Source: Aeoliella straminimaris
GTDB taxonomy: Bacteria > Planctomycetota > Planctomycetia > Pirellulales > Lacipirellulaceae
Direction of reading: 5' to 3'
Length of the DNA: 64,000 nt
Assembly: GCF_024054565.1 (NCBI RefSeq)
Contig: NZ_JAMXLR010000092.1
Span: forward strand, 434,001 to 498,000
Under the pieces are notes generated by a model. It worked only from the letters and a program-made list of their open reading frames with translations. It was not told the origin of the DNA and made no database searches. Of this stretch, positions 43,627-54,590 are shown piece after piece. Numbering within the stretch: the first letter of the stretch is position 1; each line of letters begins with the position of its first letter. The position numbers and the translations under genes were made by a program.

Positions 43627-44112
43627 ATGCGCGCTGCTAATAAGAATCAAGTGGTGCTATGCGCCATTGCCGCGGTTCTGCTGCTGTGTTCGCTGCCCAC
43701 CACCTGGGCGACCATCAATAATGCTCAATTGAACTTCAACGGTGGGCCGTTTGGCGATGGCGGCTTCCAGATGACGATGCCAACGCCAGCGATGAGTATT
43801 GATGTGACGGGCCTCAATGGCTATGTCACCCTGGGCGTGAAGATTCCCATCTGGCTGCTCGCGGTCGCCGGTGCCGGTGCTCTGGCCCTGGCAGCGCTCA
43901 ACGCTGCTCAAGTCACCAAGGTGCCCCCGGTTGCGCTGCTGGTCGCGCTGGGCGTGGTGGGATTGTTCTTCGCGGTCGGCCTGGTGGCCATGCTCGGCGG
44001 CGACGCCACACTGGGCATTGGCTACGTGCTGGCCTTCGCGGGATTGGGGCTTGGGGCGTGGCAGGTCATCGCCCAAATGGGCGGAGCGAGTGCTACCGCA
44101 AGCGGCCAATAG
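43627..44112 (+). CDS. Membrane protein of unknown function
   Basis: A 161-residue protein with GGGGAGG nine bases before the ATG at 43627. It begins with a hydrophobic signal or anchor (about 9-29), has a Gly/Met/Pro-rich extracytoplasmic stretch (about 30-75, FGDGGFQMTMPTPAM) and ends with three membrane helices (about 78-97, 102-123, 128-150). I recognise no family. The strong ribosome site suggests good expression. It follows eno by 133 bases. Confidence 0.75.
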   Translation: MRAANKNQVVLCAIAAVLLLCSLPTTWATINNAQLNFNGGPFGDGGFQMTMPTPAMSIDVTGLNGYVTLGVKIPIWLLAVAGAGALALAALNAAQVTKVPPVALLVALGVVGLFFAVGLVAMLGGDATLGIGYVLAFAGLGLGAWQVIAQMGGASATASGQ

Positions 44113-44148
44113 CTGGTGTCGGAGCGCACTGACAGGAGTAGTTCGAAT

Positions 44149-45315
44149 CTATCCCCATAGGTTTCGTAGACGCAGTGATTTCTTTAGTCGGTTGAGGGTG
44201 GGATACTGGCGGACCAGATGAGCGGCGTGGGTACGTACCAAATTTTCCCCAGCTTCCTCACCTAGGGCCTCGCGGAGGTCGGCAAGCAGGTCGGCCGCCA
44301 GTTCGTAGTTGACTGTTCCGCGTGCAGCTACGAGGTGGTCGATCTTCGGCAGCCATTTGCGAGGGTTTTCTGACATCTCCCGCAGGCGCGCTAGCCGTTG
44401 CCGTTGCAGTTTCTTGGCCTCTCGTTTTTCGGCTGCTGCTTTGCGGCGACTTTGCTGATCCCGTTCGACCTCCCGAAGTTGCGATGATCGTTCCAGCAGT
44501 TCTCGTGGCGACCGCCTCAGCGAGAATGTGGGCCACACCGGCTTGGTTGCCTTGCGGCGAATCGCGGCGAGAGTCCTCGCTTTGAGACGGGCAGCGTCCT
44601 CCGTCAGGAACTGCTTGAGCAAGTGCTTCGCTTCCTTGAATTGGAGACTTGTGGTCCATTCTTCGATCTGCTCCTCCTCTGACGAGTTCGCGGGTGTGTC
44701 GGTCGTTCCCTCCGCGGCAGCAGCCAGGGTGGGTGGATCAATCCCCCAGAAACTGCAGCACAGGTTGAACGATTCCACCCAATCGGCCAGCCCTGCTGGG
44801 ACGGGCGGTTCGCTGGACTCCAGTAGATCCAACCGCTCATCCAGCGCCGCTGCCAGCCACATCAAGTAGAGTGCGCGAAGATCGGCGTCCAATAGCCTCT
44901 CTCGCAATCGGACCATCGAATCCATGTGCTCGTCCAGGTCCCACAGTTCCTCGAGAGAACCTGATTCGTAGTAGGGCGCTAGCGTGAGGATGCCTCCACA
45001 GCCGCTGCGGTCGGGGGTCCAGGTCAGTTCGCCCGTGCCAACATACTTGGACCAAGTGACCTTGGCAAAAGGAAGGCCATCGGGCAACCGGAAGGCCGCT
45101 GTGCGACATCCAAAGTTAGCGTAATGCAGATGGACGTCGTACCCATGTCGCAGCAGGCCTTTCGTATCACCGTGAAAGTCACCGTAGTTGTACTCATTGG
45201 TAAACGACCATCGCGTGATTTCCGCCCTGGTCGACTGTTTGCGGGCGTAAGCCAACTCCTTGTCGGTCAGCGGTCGGTCCACCGCGCGAAACTCGATATA
45301 TTGATACTCACTCAT
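44149..45315 (-). CDS. Conserved bacterial protein of unknown function (YQYIEF N-terminus)
   Basis: A 388-residue cytoplasmic protein. The start MSEYQYIEFRAVDRPLTDKEL and the segment ITRWSFTNEYNYGDFHGD match a family seen in many phyla without a known role. After this N-terminal domain (about 1-130), which looks like a compact beta/alpha fold, comes an acidic linker (about 210-240), a strongly charged coiled coil (about 275-320; RKAAAEKREAKKLQRQRLARL) and a small helical end. No enzyme motif is visible. It is a single gene, and 160 bases separate it from the next gene on the same strand. Confidence 0.82.
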   Translation of the reverse strand: MSEYQYIEFRAVDRPLTDKELAYARKQSTRAEITRWSFTNEYNYGDFHGDTKGLLRHGYDVHLHYANFGCRTAAFRLPDGLPFAKVTWSKYVGTGELTWTPDRSGCGGILTLAPYYESGSLEELWDLDEHMDSMVRLRERLLDADLRALYLMWLAAALDERLDLLESSEPPVPAGLADWVESFNLCCSFWGIDPPTLAAAAEGTTDTPANSSEEEQIEEWTTSLQFKEAKHLLKQFLTEDAARLKARTLAAIRRKATKPVWPTFSLRRSPRELLERSSQLREVERDQQSRRKAAAEKREAKKLQRQRLARLREMSENPRKWLPKIDHLVAARGTVNYELAADLLADLREALGEEAGENLVRTHAAHLVRQYPTLNRLKKSLRLRNLWG

Positions 45316-45471
45316 ACCGAGACCTTCTGTTGAGTTGTAGATCTCGCTAGTCCACCGCTAGACTGTGAGATGGCACTCGGACTTGCCAAACAGCTTAACG
45401 GAACCACTCCTTTTACAGACCGAGGGTCATGATAAGGACCCATCGGATCTTCCACGACAGCTACCGCAGCT

Positions 45472-48294
45472 TCAATCCTTCACCATCTCCCGCACCCGCT
45501 CCACCGCTTCGGGTAGCGAGCCGAGGTACACGAGTGTTCCGTCGTGGTCGATCACCGCGGTTTGCGGGATGCCCCGCACGCCGTAGGCGGCAGCTGTTGC
45601 GCCGAAGCCGCCATCGGCGGCGGGCTTGTCGATGGCCAGGGGATAATTGATCCCCCGGCCTTTGGCAAACTCCACCAGGTCCTTCACTTCCGAGCCCGCG
45701 GTGTGCAGGCCGACCACTACCACGGGCTCGTCGGCAAACTCGTCGGCAACTTCGTTCATTTCTTCGATCTGCGCGACGCAGGGGCCGCACCAGGTGGCCC
45801 AGAATTCCAGCATGACGATCTTGCCATCGGTGTCGATGGCATTGGCCGGGCCGGCAGCGGTGAGCCATTCGGCCGCCGCAATGGCTGGCGCCGGTTCACC
45901 GTAGCGGAGTTTGGATTCGATCGACCGACTCAGGGAAGGATGGCGTAGCACGTAACTGCAGGCGTCGCTCACCGGGCCGGTCAGGCGACTTGTCGCTGGT
46001 CTGCCAGGGCCGTCGCCGGTTACTCCGTGGTAGTCGACGATCAAGGTGTCTGCCGGGGCCGCCGCCGCAAACGCATCGGCGGGCAGCTGGTCGACAAAAT
46101 CAACACTGGTGACCTCGCTTATATCCAGCAAATAGACCTTGCCTTCGCGCAAGCGGGCTTCGATGCGAAGTTCAGGCAAGCGGAATCCATTCTCGCACTC
46201 CTTGGCGCCAAACTGCCAGATGCATTGGCCACTTCCACCTGATCGCGTAGTGCAAAGCCGGTGAAGAAATCCCGAAGTGGCATCGGCCACGATCTCCACG
46301 CTCTCCCTATCATTTCCAGTGAGGAACAAGAATTCATTGCCCACAACCTCTCCTTCCTGAGGCAAGCGAGCAGGCATGATAGTCACAAAATCGCGCAAAC
46401 TATCAACGTGGAAGTGAAACTGCGTGCGCGGTTGGACGGTTAATTGACGGTTGCTGGCGTCGTGGTATGCTCCTTCGCTGCCGTTATATAGCGTGTAGTC
46501 GTTGCCAGGAGGATCGTCGTTTTTGGCTTGTGGAAGCCTTTCGCTCTTGCAGCGAATGCCATCAAACGTCACCCGCTTTTCGGCGAATCTCAACTCGTTA
46601 CCCGTCCATTTCTTGTACAGCGCCCGAATGTCTGGCACCGTCTCCACCGCTACAGCATCGAGCGACTCCCGCAGTGTGCCTAACGGAAGGTCGCACGATC
46701 CCAAGTTTTGACGCGCAACCGCGACCCCGGTGGCCTGGCTGAGGAGTTGCCGCTGCTTTGTTATTTCCATGGCCATCTTTTCCGGCAAGTTGGTTTGCTC
46801 GACAGGGATCGCGAGGGACCCGGTGCGTTCGAAGCGAAACTCGACCTCCGAGGTCTCTCCAGCAACCAGAGTCAGCGGCTCGGATTCGGTGGTCTGTGGT
46901 GTGAGGAACCGCGGATTCGCTTCGGTGAGAATACGCACTTCTCCGACGGGCAGGATCGCCTCGAATTCGCCTTCGGCATTGGTCCCGCGATAGTCGCAAA
47001 CCGCCTGTTGGGAGGAGAGATAATGGGGCTCCTGCATCGACTCAGTCTGGTAACGGAAGTGGACACCCGCCACTGGCGAACCATCTTCCACGTCAACCGC
47101 CCGCACGAGCACTTTGGAAGCCTCCGGCAGGCGATACTGCTGCTCGGTGGTCGGCTCCTCACTTACCGTGAGGCTGACTTCCGTCGGCGACAGCAGCGCA
47201 CCCGGCGGTGGTTCGAGGATCAGTCGATACTCGTCGGGGTGCAATTGGAGCCTGGCGACGCCACTCTGATCGGTCACGGCGTCGGCACCGACGAAGATGG
47301 ACTGCCGCCCATGGGCCAGCACTCTCGCGCCTTCGACCGGTTGCCCAGTGCCTTGTGCCACGTGAATCTCGACATCACGCGGGCGCTGGAACACACCGAT
47401 GTACATGCCATCGCCGGAGAAGATGGTGTTGCGGACGTCGCGGGCCTCGGGCCGTCCGGCGGTATACATCGTGAAGGTCTTGGTCCCGAACCGGGGCCCT
47501 GGATCGATGAGCGTCAAGTAGTCGGTGCTCTCACGCAAATGGGGCAGCGAAAAACGGCCCTGCTCGTCGGTGCGTGCTTCGCGTAGATCGGCGGGCAAAA
47601 AGCGAATCGCCGCAAAGCCGACGGACGGCACGTTGCGATTACCCAAATCGGTCGAGTAACTGCATCGCCAAGTCCCTCGTCCTTCGCGTCGGGGAGGTTC
47701 TTGGATGAATCCCACTTGCACCAACGCATTGGCGAGCGGTTCACCTCGGTCGTCGGTTATCAGTCCTTCGAACACGGCCGGCGGGCTGAACTCGAGTGTG
47801 AGCGGAAAGCTGCGGTCGATGTAGTAATGGTGTTGCTCGCCGCCGTTGGCCTCTTCCACTCGCTGCCCGATGAATTTGATCTCCGGAGTCCAAGTGAAGC
47901 CGAATCCGTCGGCCACGCCGTACACGCAGAATTCGCCTTCCGTCGGTCGCGTTTCCGGCGCGGAAGGATCGCGCCCGGCGAGCACTTCGAGCTCCAGCTC
48001 AAAGTGACCGTCATCGCCCGAGGTGGTCTCGATGGGCTTGGGGTCGTGGTCGACACTGCCAACGTCGGGCGTGTCGATGGCAAACACTCGCGCGCCGGCC
48101 ACCGGGTTGCCCTGCTGGTCGACGGCCACGCCAACCACGTGAACTCGATAGATTTCCCCGAAGCCGCCACGACCGATGGCCGTTTCGACGTTGCGGACTA
48201 CTTTCGCTTCGCGTCCTCCCTCAGCGGCGTGACTCACGGTGGCTAAACAAGTCGTAGCCAACACCACCACACCGGCAACACGCGCTGACAGCAT
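45472..48294 (-). CDS. Large exported protein with regulatory-like beta domains and C-terminal thioredoxin (TlpA-like) domain
   Basis: A 940-residue protein. GGGAGG six bases before the ATG at 48294 and a signal peptide (about 1-24, LATVSHA) fix the start; a longer frame from 48528 is repeat DNA. Several carboxypeptidase-regulatory-like beta sandwich domains follow (DQQGNPVAGARVFA near 60, DDRGEPLANALVQV near 195, GTGQPVEGARVLA near 310, and another near 400), then an unannotated middle part. The C-terminus (about 790-940) is a TlpA/ResA-like thioredoxin with WCGPC (Cys836, Cys839) and the cis-Pro site in GIPQTAV. It probably reduces or exchanges disulfides outside the cytoplasm, with the beta domains for binding. 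Confidence 0.88.
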   Translation of the reverse strand: MLSARVAGVVVLATTCLATVSHAAEGGREAKVVRNVETAIGRGGFGEIYRVHVVGVAVDQQGNPVAGARVFAIDTPDVGSVDHDPKPIETTSGDDGHFELELEVLAGRDPSAPETRPTEGEFCVYGVADGFGFTWTPEIKFIGQRVEEANGGEQHHYYIDRSFPLTLEFSPPAVFEGLITDDRGEPLANALVQVGFIQEPPRREGRGTWRCSYSTDLGNRNVPSVGFAAIRFLPADLREARTDEQGRFSLPHLRESTDYLTLIDPGPRFGTKTFTMYTAGRPEARDVRNTIFSGDGMYIGVFQRPRDVEIHVAQGTGQPVEGARVLAHGRQSIFVGADAVTDQSGVARLQLHPDEYRLILEPPPGALLSPTEVSLTVSEEPTTEQQYRLPEASKVLVRAVDVEDGSPVAGVHFRYQTESMQEPHYLSSQQAVCDYRGTNAEGEFEAILPVGEVRILTEANPRFLTPQTTESEPLTLVAGETSEVEFRFERTGSLAIPVEQTNLPEKMAMEITKQRQLLSQATGVAVARQNLGSCDLPLGTLRESLDAVAVETVPDIRALYKKWTGNELRFAEKRVTFDGIRCKSERLPQAKNDDPPGNDYTLYNGSEGAYHDASNRQLTVQPRTQFHFHVDSLRDFVTIMPARLPQEGEVVGNEFLFLTGNDRESVEIVADATSGFLHRLCTTRSGGSGQCIWQFGAKECENGFRLPELRIEARLREGKVYLLDISEVTSVDFVDQLPADAFAAAAPADTLIVDYHGVTGDGPGRPATSRLTGPVSDACSYVLRHPSLSRSIESKLRYGEPAPAIAAAEWLTAAGPANAIDTDGKIVMLEFWATWCGPCVAQIEEMNEVADEFADEPVVVVGLHTAGSEVKDLVEFAKGRGINYPLAIDKPAADGGFGATAAAYGVRGIPQTAVIDHDGTLVYLGSLPEAVERVREMVKD

Positions 48295-48601
48295 TTCTGC
48301 CTCCCTCAGTTCCTGTAAAGAGTGTATGGCCAACGACTGCAAATCGATTCTATGGCCTTTCGCTAGCGGTGGCAAGAAAAGCGATTCTCTCGGTCGGGCA
48401 CTTAGAATCAGTCGCGGATCGGCGCGGATTCGAGCAGATGTGCGCGGATCGGACTGCTGCAAAAGTGTGTTTCCACGGCCTGGTGCAAGACCACTGCTAT
48501 AAGTGAGATCGGTGTGGCGCGACAACACTCAGAATCCGCGCGCATCCGTTTCAATCCGCGCCGATCCGCGACCAATTTCTTCCAGGCCCGACAAGAAAGC
48601 T
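48295..48601. repeat. Intergenic gap with two inverted GCGGATCGGCGCGGAT repeats
   Basis: The gap holds GTCGCGGATCGGCGCGG and GTGCGCGGATCGG units (about 48412-48450) and, about 85 bases on, an inverted set: ATCCGCGCGCATCCG, AATCCGCGCCGATCCGCG (about 48534-48572). The two arms could fold into a large cruciform. No gene is seen. Confidence 0.55.
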
Positions 48602-50017
<1,416 letters not shown>

Positions 50018-50421
50018 GATCTAGACTCTCAATCGTGACAAGCTTTTTGCTGATCCGAATTGCAACCAAAGGTTACGCGGAACGGTGTGGATTCAATTCT
50101 TGGGTTCTGTGGCTGCGGGTTTTCAACAGGGCGAATCTCGGACGTTTGCGGTCTCGGTCACACGCCGGCTGGTGGCGAGCTTCTTTCTCGACCGCTACTT
50201 ATTCACCATTCTTCACCCAGGGTAGCGTTTGGGCTCGTGTTACTCGCCCGCACGCAACCCTGGGCTACGATGACGAAACCACTTCGGGGTAGTTGTCTGC
50301 GACGTAACGCTCACTCTAATCCGTGTTTATCCGTGTTCATCCGTGGCTAAAACTTCTTCACTTAACCTGACTCGCGGCTTTGGTTTCTCCGTTCCTTCTT
50401 CGTCCTTCTGTTCAAAACCTA
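50018..50421. other. Gap between the DUF1553 and DUF1501 genes, with dispersed repeats
   Basis: No coding frame is convincing. It holds AATCCGTGTTTATCCGTG and TTCATCCGTGGC (50317-50350) and a TTTCTCCGTTCCTTCTTCG stretch (about 50384-50412). Since the pair is usually an operon, the 404-base gap is longer than normal and the repeats look inserted. Confidence 0.5.
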
Positions 50422-53007
50422 CTAGTCCACGTACAAAAATTCGTTCGACATCAACAGCACTTGGGCCAGTTGCGACCACAGGTCGAGCGGCTCGGCGGCG
50501 GGGCCGTGGAAGCCCTGTTCGGTGTGCCAGGTCTGGCGGTCGCCCGTGGTCTCGAGCGTAACCGTAGCGCGCCACTGATAACTGTCATAAGCGTCGTTCT
50601 GGCGGCAGGCCACGACAAAGTCGATGTGTTCGCCGGGGGCGACGGTTTCCAGTCGCACCGGTGTGGACTGGGTGCCGTGCTCGACGGTCCACTGGCCGAC
50701 GATGCCTTGGTGCGACGAAACAATCAGGCCATCCACGCCATCGCCCTGCTGTTCAGGGCGGTGCAGCTCGCCTTCGATCACCAACGTGCCTTCGCGCGGG
50801 GCGGTCCAGCGACGGATGGAACTCATCTCGGGTGACTGCCCGGGGTGGCCACCGGTGGGGCTGACCGACACGTAGCCAAACTGCTGATCGGCGGGGAAGT
50901 TGCCTTTGGCCTGCCAGCGGTTCTCCATGAAGTGCGGCAGTGGCTCGAATTGCACGTAGCCCGCGTCGATGCGGCCAAAGCCGTAGCTCCATTCGTCGGG
51001 GGGCAAGGTCTCGGGCATCTGACGAGCGATAAACTGCCGCGCCAGTTCCAATTCGCCCTCGGTCGGCTGGCGAGCCAGAATGCGCTGATACAACTGCTCC
51101 ACCCGCTGGCGGTCCGAAGCGGCGCCGGCGGTCGAACTGCTGAGCGCCGTAGCCACCCGTTCGGCAAGTGCGCCATTCATCAGGAACAGCGCCTGCTGCG
51201 GCACCAGCGTATGGGCCCGCTCCGGGGAGTGGGCATCGGGGCTGGCGAAGTCGAACGTGCGGAACACATTCGGCAGGTTCTGTCGGTCGATGTGGGCGTA
51301 GAGTGTTCGCCGCGAGCCGCCATTGCCGGCCACAATGTTCTCCGACTCGCCACCCACGCGGGTGTCGAGCTGGCCGGCCACTTTGAGCAACCGATCGCGA
51401 AGCGACTCGAAATCGAGCCGGCGTCGATTCGCCCGGCCCCATAAGGCGTTTTCAGCATCCGCTGCCAGCAGTTCGTCGCTGGGATTGCTCGACTGCTGGT
51501 AAGTGCTGGACATGACAAGCTGTCGCACCAACTGTTTGAGCGACCAACCGCTGGACTGCAGGTCGACGGCCAGCAGATCGAGCACCTGTTGCTGCCGGGG
51601 AGCATCGCACCGGAGTCCAAAGTCGCTGGGCGTACTGACAAGTTGCTCGCCGAACAAGTGACCCCACACGCGATTCACGAACACGCGGGCGGTGAGCGGG
51701 TTTTCGGGGTGCACGATTGCCTCGGCGAGTTCCAGACGTCCGCTGCCCGCCTCGACCTCGGGAGCGAAGCTGCTAAAGAACTCTGGGAAGCCACGCTCGA
51801 CAATCGGTCCGCGGTTATGCGTGGCGCCGCGAATGAACACGCCCACGTTTTCCGGCTTGTCCTTGTCCACCAACCGCAGGGGATAGGTGTCGTCCTGCTC
51901 CTCACGCGAACTCTCCAGGATGCCATACAGGGCGTAGTAGTCTTCGTCGCTCACAGGATCGTATTTGTGATCGTGGCACCGTGCGCATGCCACCGATAGG
52001 CCCATCATGCCGCGAAACACCACGTCGATGCGGTCGGCGGCAATGTCGGGCCGGTTGTTCACAAACCGCCGGCCGAGCGTCACGTAGCCCTGGGCCGCCA
52101 GGTGCTGCTGATCGTCGGGCGAGTCGCCCATCAGGTCGGCCGCCAGTTGGTACATCATGAACCGATTAATCGGCATGTCGTCGTTCAGGGCGTTGATTAC
52201 CCAGTCGCGATACTTGTACGCATGGGGGAAGTTGCGATCCTCGGTGAACACGTACCCCTTGGTGTCGGCAAACCGGGCAAGGTCGAGCCAATGCCGCGCC
52301 CAGCGTTCGCCGAACTGGGGCGAGGCAAGCAACCGATCGACCAGCTTGGAGTACGCCTCAGGGTCACTATCGGCAACGAAGTGCTCAATCTGTTCCTGTG
52401 TCGGTGCGAGTCCCACCAGGTCGAAGTACAACCGCTCGATCAGCGTTCGCTTCGATGCCTGCGGCGAAGGCGCTAGACCTGCTTCCGATAGCTTGTCGAC
52501 AATCAACCGGTCCACGTCATTGCGGCTCCAGCCGGTGGAGTCTTCCGGGACCTCAGGACGCACGGGCTTTTGAAACGCCCAGTGATCAGCCGCCCGGCTG
52601 GCGATGGTGTCGAGCTCGGGCGCCGCGCCGTCGCGAGGGTCGGGCGCGCCCATGGCGATCCACTCTCGGAACGCGGCGATCACTTCGTCCGGCAGCTTCT
52701 CACCCGGCGGCATCTGCAATGCGGCGTCGCTGTGTTCGATAGCCTTCAGCAGTCGACTGGCATCGGGCTTGCCCGGCACAATGATCGCACCACCGCGACC
52801 TCCACGGAGGACGCTCGCGCGATTGTCGAGCGCCAGTTCACCCTCGGTAGTGCTATCGGCCTGCGAATGGCAACCGTAGCACGAGTCAGCGAGCACCGGC
52901 CGGATGTGCTGTTCAAAGAAGTCGACGCCTTCCTCCGCGGTGGCTGGTTGTACCAGCAGCGGAACAAGAGCCATCGCCACAGCCACAAGCTTCTGGGGAC
53001 GATTCAT
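50422..53007 (-). CDS. Planctomycete cytochrome-type protein with DUF1549 and DUF1553
   Basis: An 861-residue exported protein: signal peptide (about 1-24, PATA), an N-terminal cytochrome-C domain with CYGCH (43-47; the MPPGEKLP Met is a possible axial ligand), then DUF1549 (about 140-350) and DUF1553 (about 395-660), and a C-terminal beta domain (about 690-861) that looks like a carbohydrate-binding module. This is the common PSCyt1-PSCyt2-PSD1 architecture. The function is unknown; an extracytoplasmic redox or polysaccharide role is suspected because of the haem. It lies upstream of the DUF1501 gene on the same strand. Confidence 0.93.
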   Translation of the reverse strand: MNRPQKLVAVAMALVPLLVQPATAEEGVDFFEQHIRPVLADSCYGCHSQADSTTEGELALDNRASVLRGGRGGAIIVPGKPDASRLLKAIEHSDAALQMPPGEKLPDEVIAAFREWIAMGAPDPRDGAAPELDTIASRAADHWAFQKPVRPEVPEDSTGWSRNDVDRLIVDKLSEAGLAPSPQASKRTLIERLYFDLVGLAPTQEQIEHFVADSDPEAYSKLVDRLLASPQFGERWARHWLDLARFADTKGYVFTEDRNFPHAYKYRDWVINALNDDMPINRFMMYQLAADLMGDSPDDQQHLAAQGYVTLGRRFVNNRPDIAADRIDVVFRGMMGLSVACARCHDHKYDPVSDEDYYALYGILESSREEQDDTYPLRLVDKDKPENVGVFIRGATHNRGPIVERGFPEFFSSFAPEVEAGSGRLELAEAIVHPENPLTARVFVNRVWGHLFGEQLVSTPSDFGLRCDAPRQQQVLDLLAVDLQSSGWSLKQLVRQLVMSSTYQQSSNPSDELLAADAENALWGRANRRRLDFESLRDRLLKVAGQLDTRVGGESENIVAGNGGSRRTLYAHIDRQNLPNVFRTFDFASPDAHSPERAHTLVPQQALFLMNGALAERVATALSSSTAGAASDRQRVEQLYQRILARQPTEGELELARQFIARQMPETLPPDEWSYGFGRIDAGYVQFEPLPHFMENRWQAKGNFPADQQFGYVSVSPTGGHPGQSPEMSSIRRWTAPREGTLVIEGELHRPEQQGDGVDGLIVSSHQGIVGQWTVEHGTQSTPVRLETVAPGEHIDFVVACRQNDAYDSYQWRATVTLETTGDRQTWHTEQGFHGPAAEPLDLWSQLAQVLLMSNEFLYVD

Positions 53008-53251
53008 CGCACTATGTTGTGAGAAAGGAACACTTTTGGCGGGAGGGAAGCCAGGTAGGAGGCGGACAAGCGGCCGCCATAGGTGCGCGTTATCTTAACG
53101 GTTGGGTAACGGGAATGCAAAATAGGATTTGCGCAGGAGAGTGTACGAAACAGTCACTTTCGCGCAGCGTAGCTACTGTCGCCAGACAGTGGAGGATATT
53201 CGGCCATGTGCCATGCGTGTGAAACTGGGTAGTTCGCGTTGAAATCCACAC

Positions 53252-53845
53252 ATGCACTTATCCGAACTCCTTGACGAGCTAGAAGCCTTCGCCCGCAAGA
53301 TCGGCTACACCGACGCCTGGATGGCGGCCGGAGTGATTAACGAGCAATTGTTAGAGAAGCAGTGGAAGGTCTACCAAGAGTCCGACGACCACAACGGCGA
53401 GCACTACCGGCACGGCGCCTTCGTGTATTTCGTCAGGAACCGTGAGGAGTTTACGGACGAGGAGGTACATGAGTTGTTGAGCTTGCACGACAACGCGGAT
53501 GACGTCGACCTCACGGAGAATCGTCTGTTCGAAATGATTCGTTGGCTGCCCCTTGAGCAGTTGCTTTCGCTACGGACTCGATACGAGGGTATGTTCCGCA
53601 AGTCCTCAGAGAAGATTTACAACCGCTACGTCGCTTGCCGGCGGATGGAGATGGAGGGTGTGCCTGCGGTGTTTGACGATGTGAAACACCTGGCCGATGG
53701 GACACTCGAACGCGACATCGTGGAGCATCCCACCGTCGAGCGGGAACAACTTGATTGGCTGCAAGAACATGGGACCGGCAAGAAGATTCGCAACATGGCG
53801 AAAGCGTTGCTGAACTCCAGGTGGTTTAGGAATGCAAAGCCATAG
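53252..53845 (+). CDS. Hypothetical soluble protein
   Basis: A 197-residue protein, helical and rich in charged residues and in Trp, Tyr and Arg. It starts MHLSELLDELEAFARKIGYTDAW. No membrane segment, signal or known domain. Upstream there is no clear ribosome site. Base composition is a little lower in GC than the neighbouring planctomycete-core genes, and it is followed by a CCGTGCTAATCCGTGG repeat, so acquisition by transfer is possible. Confidence 0.7.
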   Translation: MHLSELLDELEAFARKIGYTDAWMAAGVINEQLLEKQWKVYQESDDHNGEHYRHGAFVYFVRNREEFTDEEVHELLSLHDNADDVDLTENRLFEMIRWLPLEQLLSLRTRYEGMFRKSSEKIYNRYVACRRMEMEGVPAVFDDVKHLADGTLERDIVEHPTVEREQLDWLQEHGTGKKIRNMAKALLNSRWFRNAKP

Positions 53846-53852
53846 TCTCGAG

Positions 53853-53880
53853 ATATCCGTGCTAATCCGTGGTTAGAATC
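53853..53880. repeat. ATCCGTGCTAATCCGTGG repeat
   Basis: A short unit of the CACGGATTAGCACGGAT family (inverted here) just after the hypothetical gene; kin to 40141-40172 and 50317-50350. Confidence 0.5.
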
Positions 53881-53910
53881 CATGCGGCCAACTCCTTAGA
53901 CGCTATCACA

Positions 53911-54378
53911 ATGAACGACTGGACTCTACTCGGAAGCTGTGTGGTGGGTGGCTTATTGGCGGGGCTTGTGCTTAGCCTCTTGTTATGGCTGCGTTTCAAG
54001 AAGACTTCCCAACGACTGGCCGGTACACTGATCTCGGTGACGTGGTATTACCACCTTGCCGGTACCATCATGTTCGCGGCGATGGCGTTGATGTATGCGC
54101 ACTTCGAACGTCCAGCGTTTGCGATCTTCTTTGCGCTAGGATCCGCGATCAATGTCTACTCCACCATCGTTACGATGATCCGCGAGCGAGCGCAGTTTGG
54201 TTTCCGCCACGTGCTGATGGCGGTCACGTGCGTGGCAATCCTCGCCGCGTGTTACCGCTGGTTCGGCATCCCCGTCGTGGTGGGGGTGATGATCTTGGCC
54301 GATGCGGTCGTCCTGGGACTCGCCTACCGTGCTTGGAAACGGAGCGGCCCGTTGGAGCTTCCCGCCGAGTCGGACTGA
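53911..54378 (+). CDS. Four-helix membrane protein, unknown function
   Basis: A 155-residue protein. The ATG at 53911 (MNDWTLLGSCVVGG) starts in a hydrophobic segment; the frame can reach 53869, but that part is repeat-derived. Membrane segments lie at about 6-26, 45-67, 75-90 and 105-145. The stretch ERAQFGFRHVLMAVTCVAILAAC resembles the amphipathic QFxLRxLL motif common in short planctomycete membrane proteins. Confidence 0.72.
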   Translation: MNDWTLLGSCVVGGLLAGLVLSLLLWLRFKKTSQRLAGTLISVTWYYHLAGTIMFAAMALMYAHFERPAFAIFFALGSAINVYSTIVTMIRERAQFGFRHVLMAVTCVAILAACYRWFGIPVVVGVMILADAVVLGLAYRAWKRSGPLELPAESD

Positions 54379-54590
54379 CACGCAGGTCGGCGACGTGCCA
54401 GCCTATGGCGTGTTTCCCCGCAGAATTTCCGCCAGTTTGCCCTGGGCGCCTGCCCGCCAGTGCCGCTGGAAGAACCGTCCCAAACCCTCTATACTTTGAG
54501 GTCCCTTTTTTCCCGTGAACCACCGGGGGGCGAGGGGTGTCCAGCCGCTGGCTGGTTGGGCCTTGGAAACTTTTCCCTGGGAGACATTTC

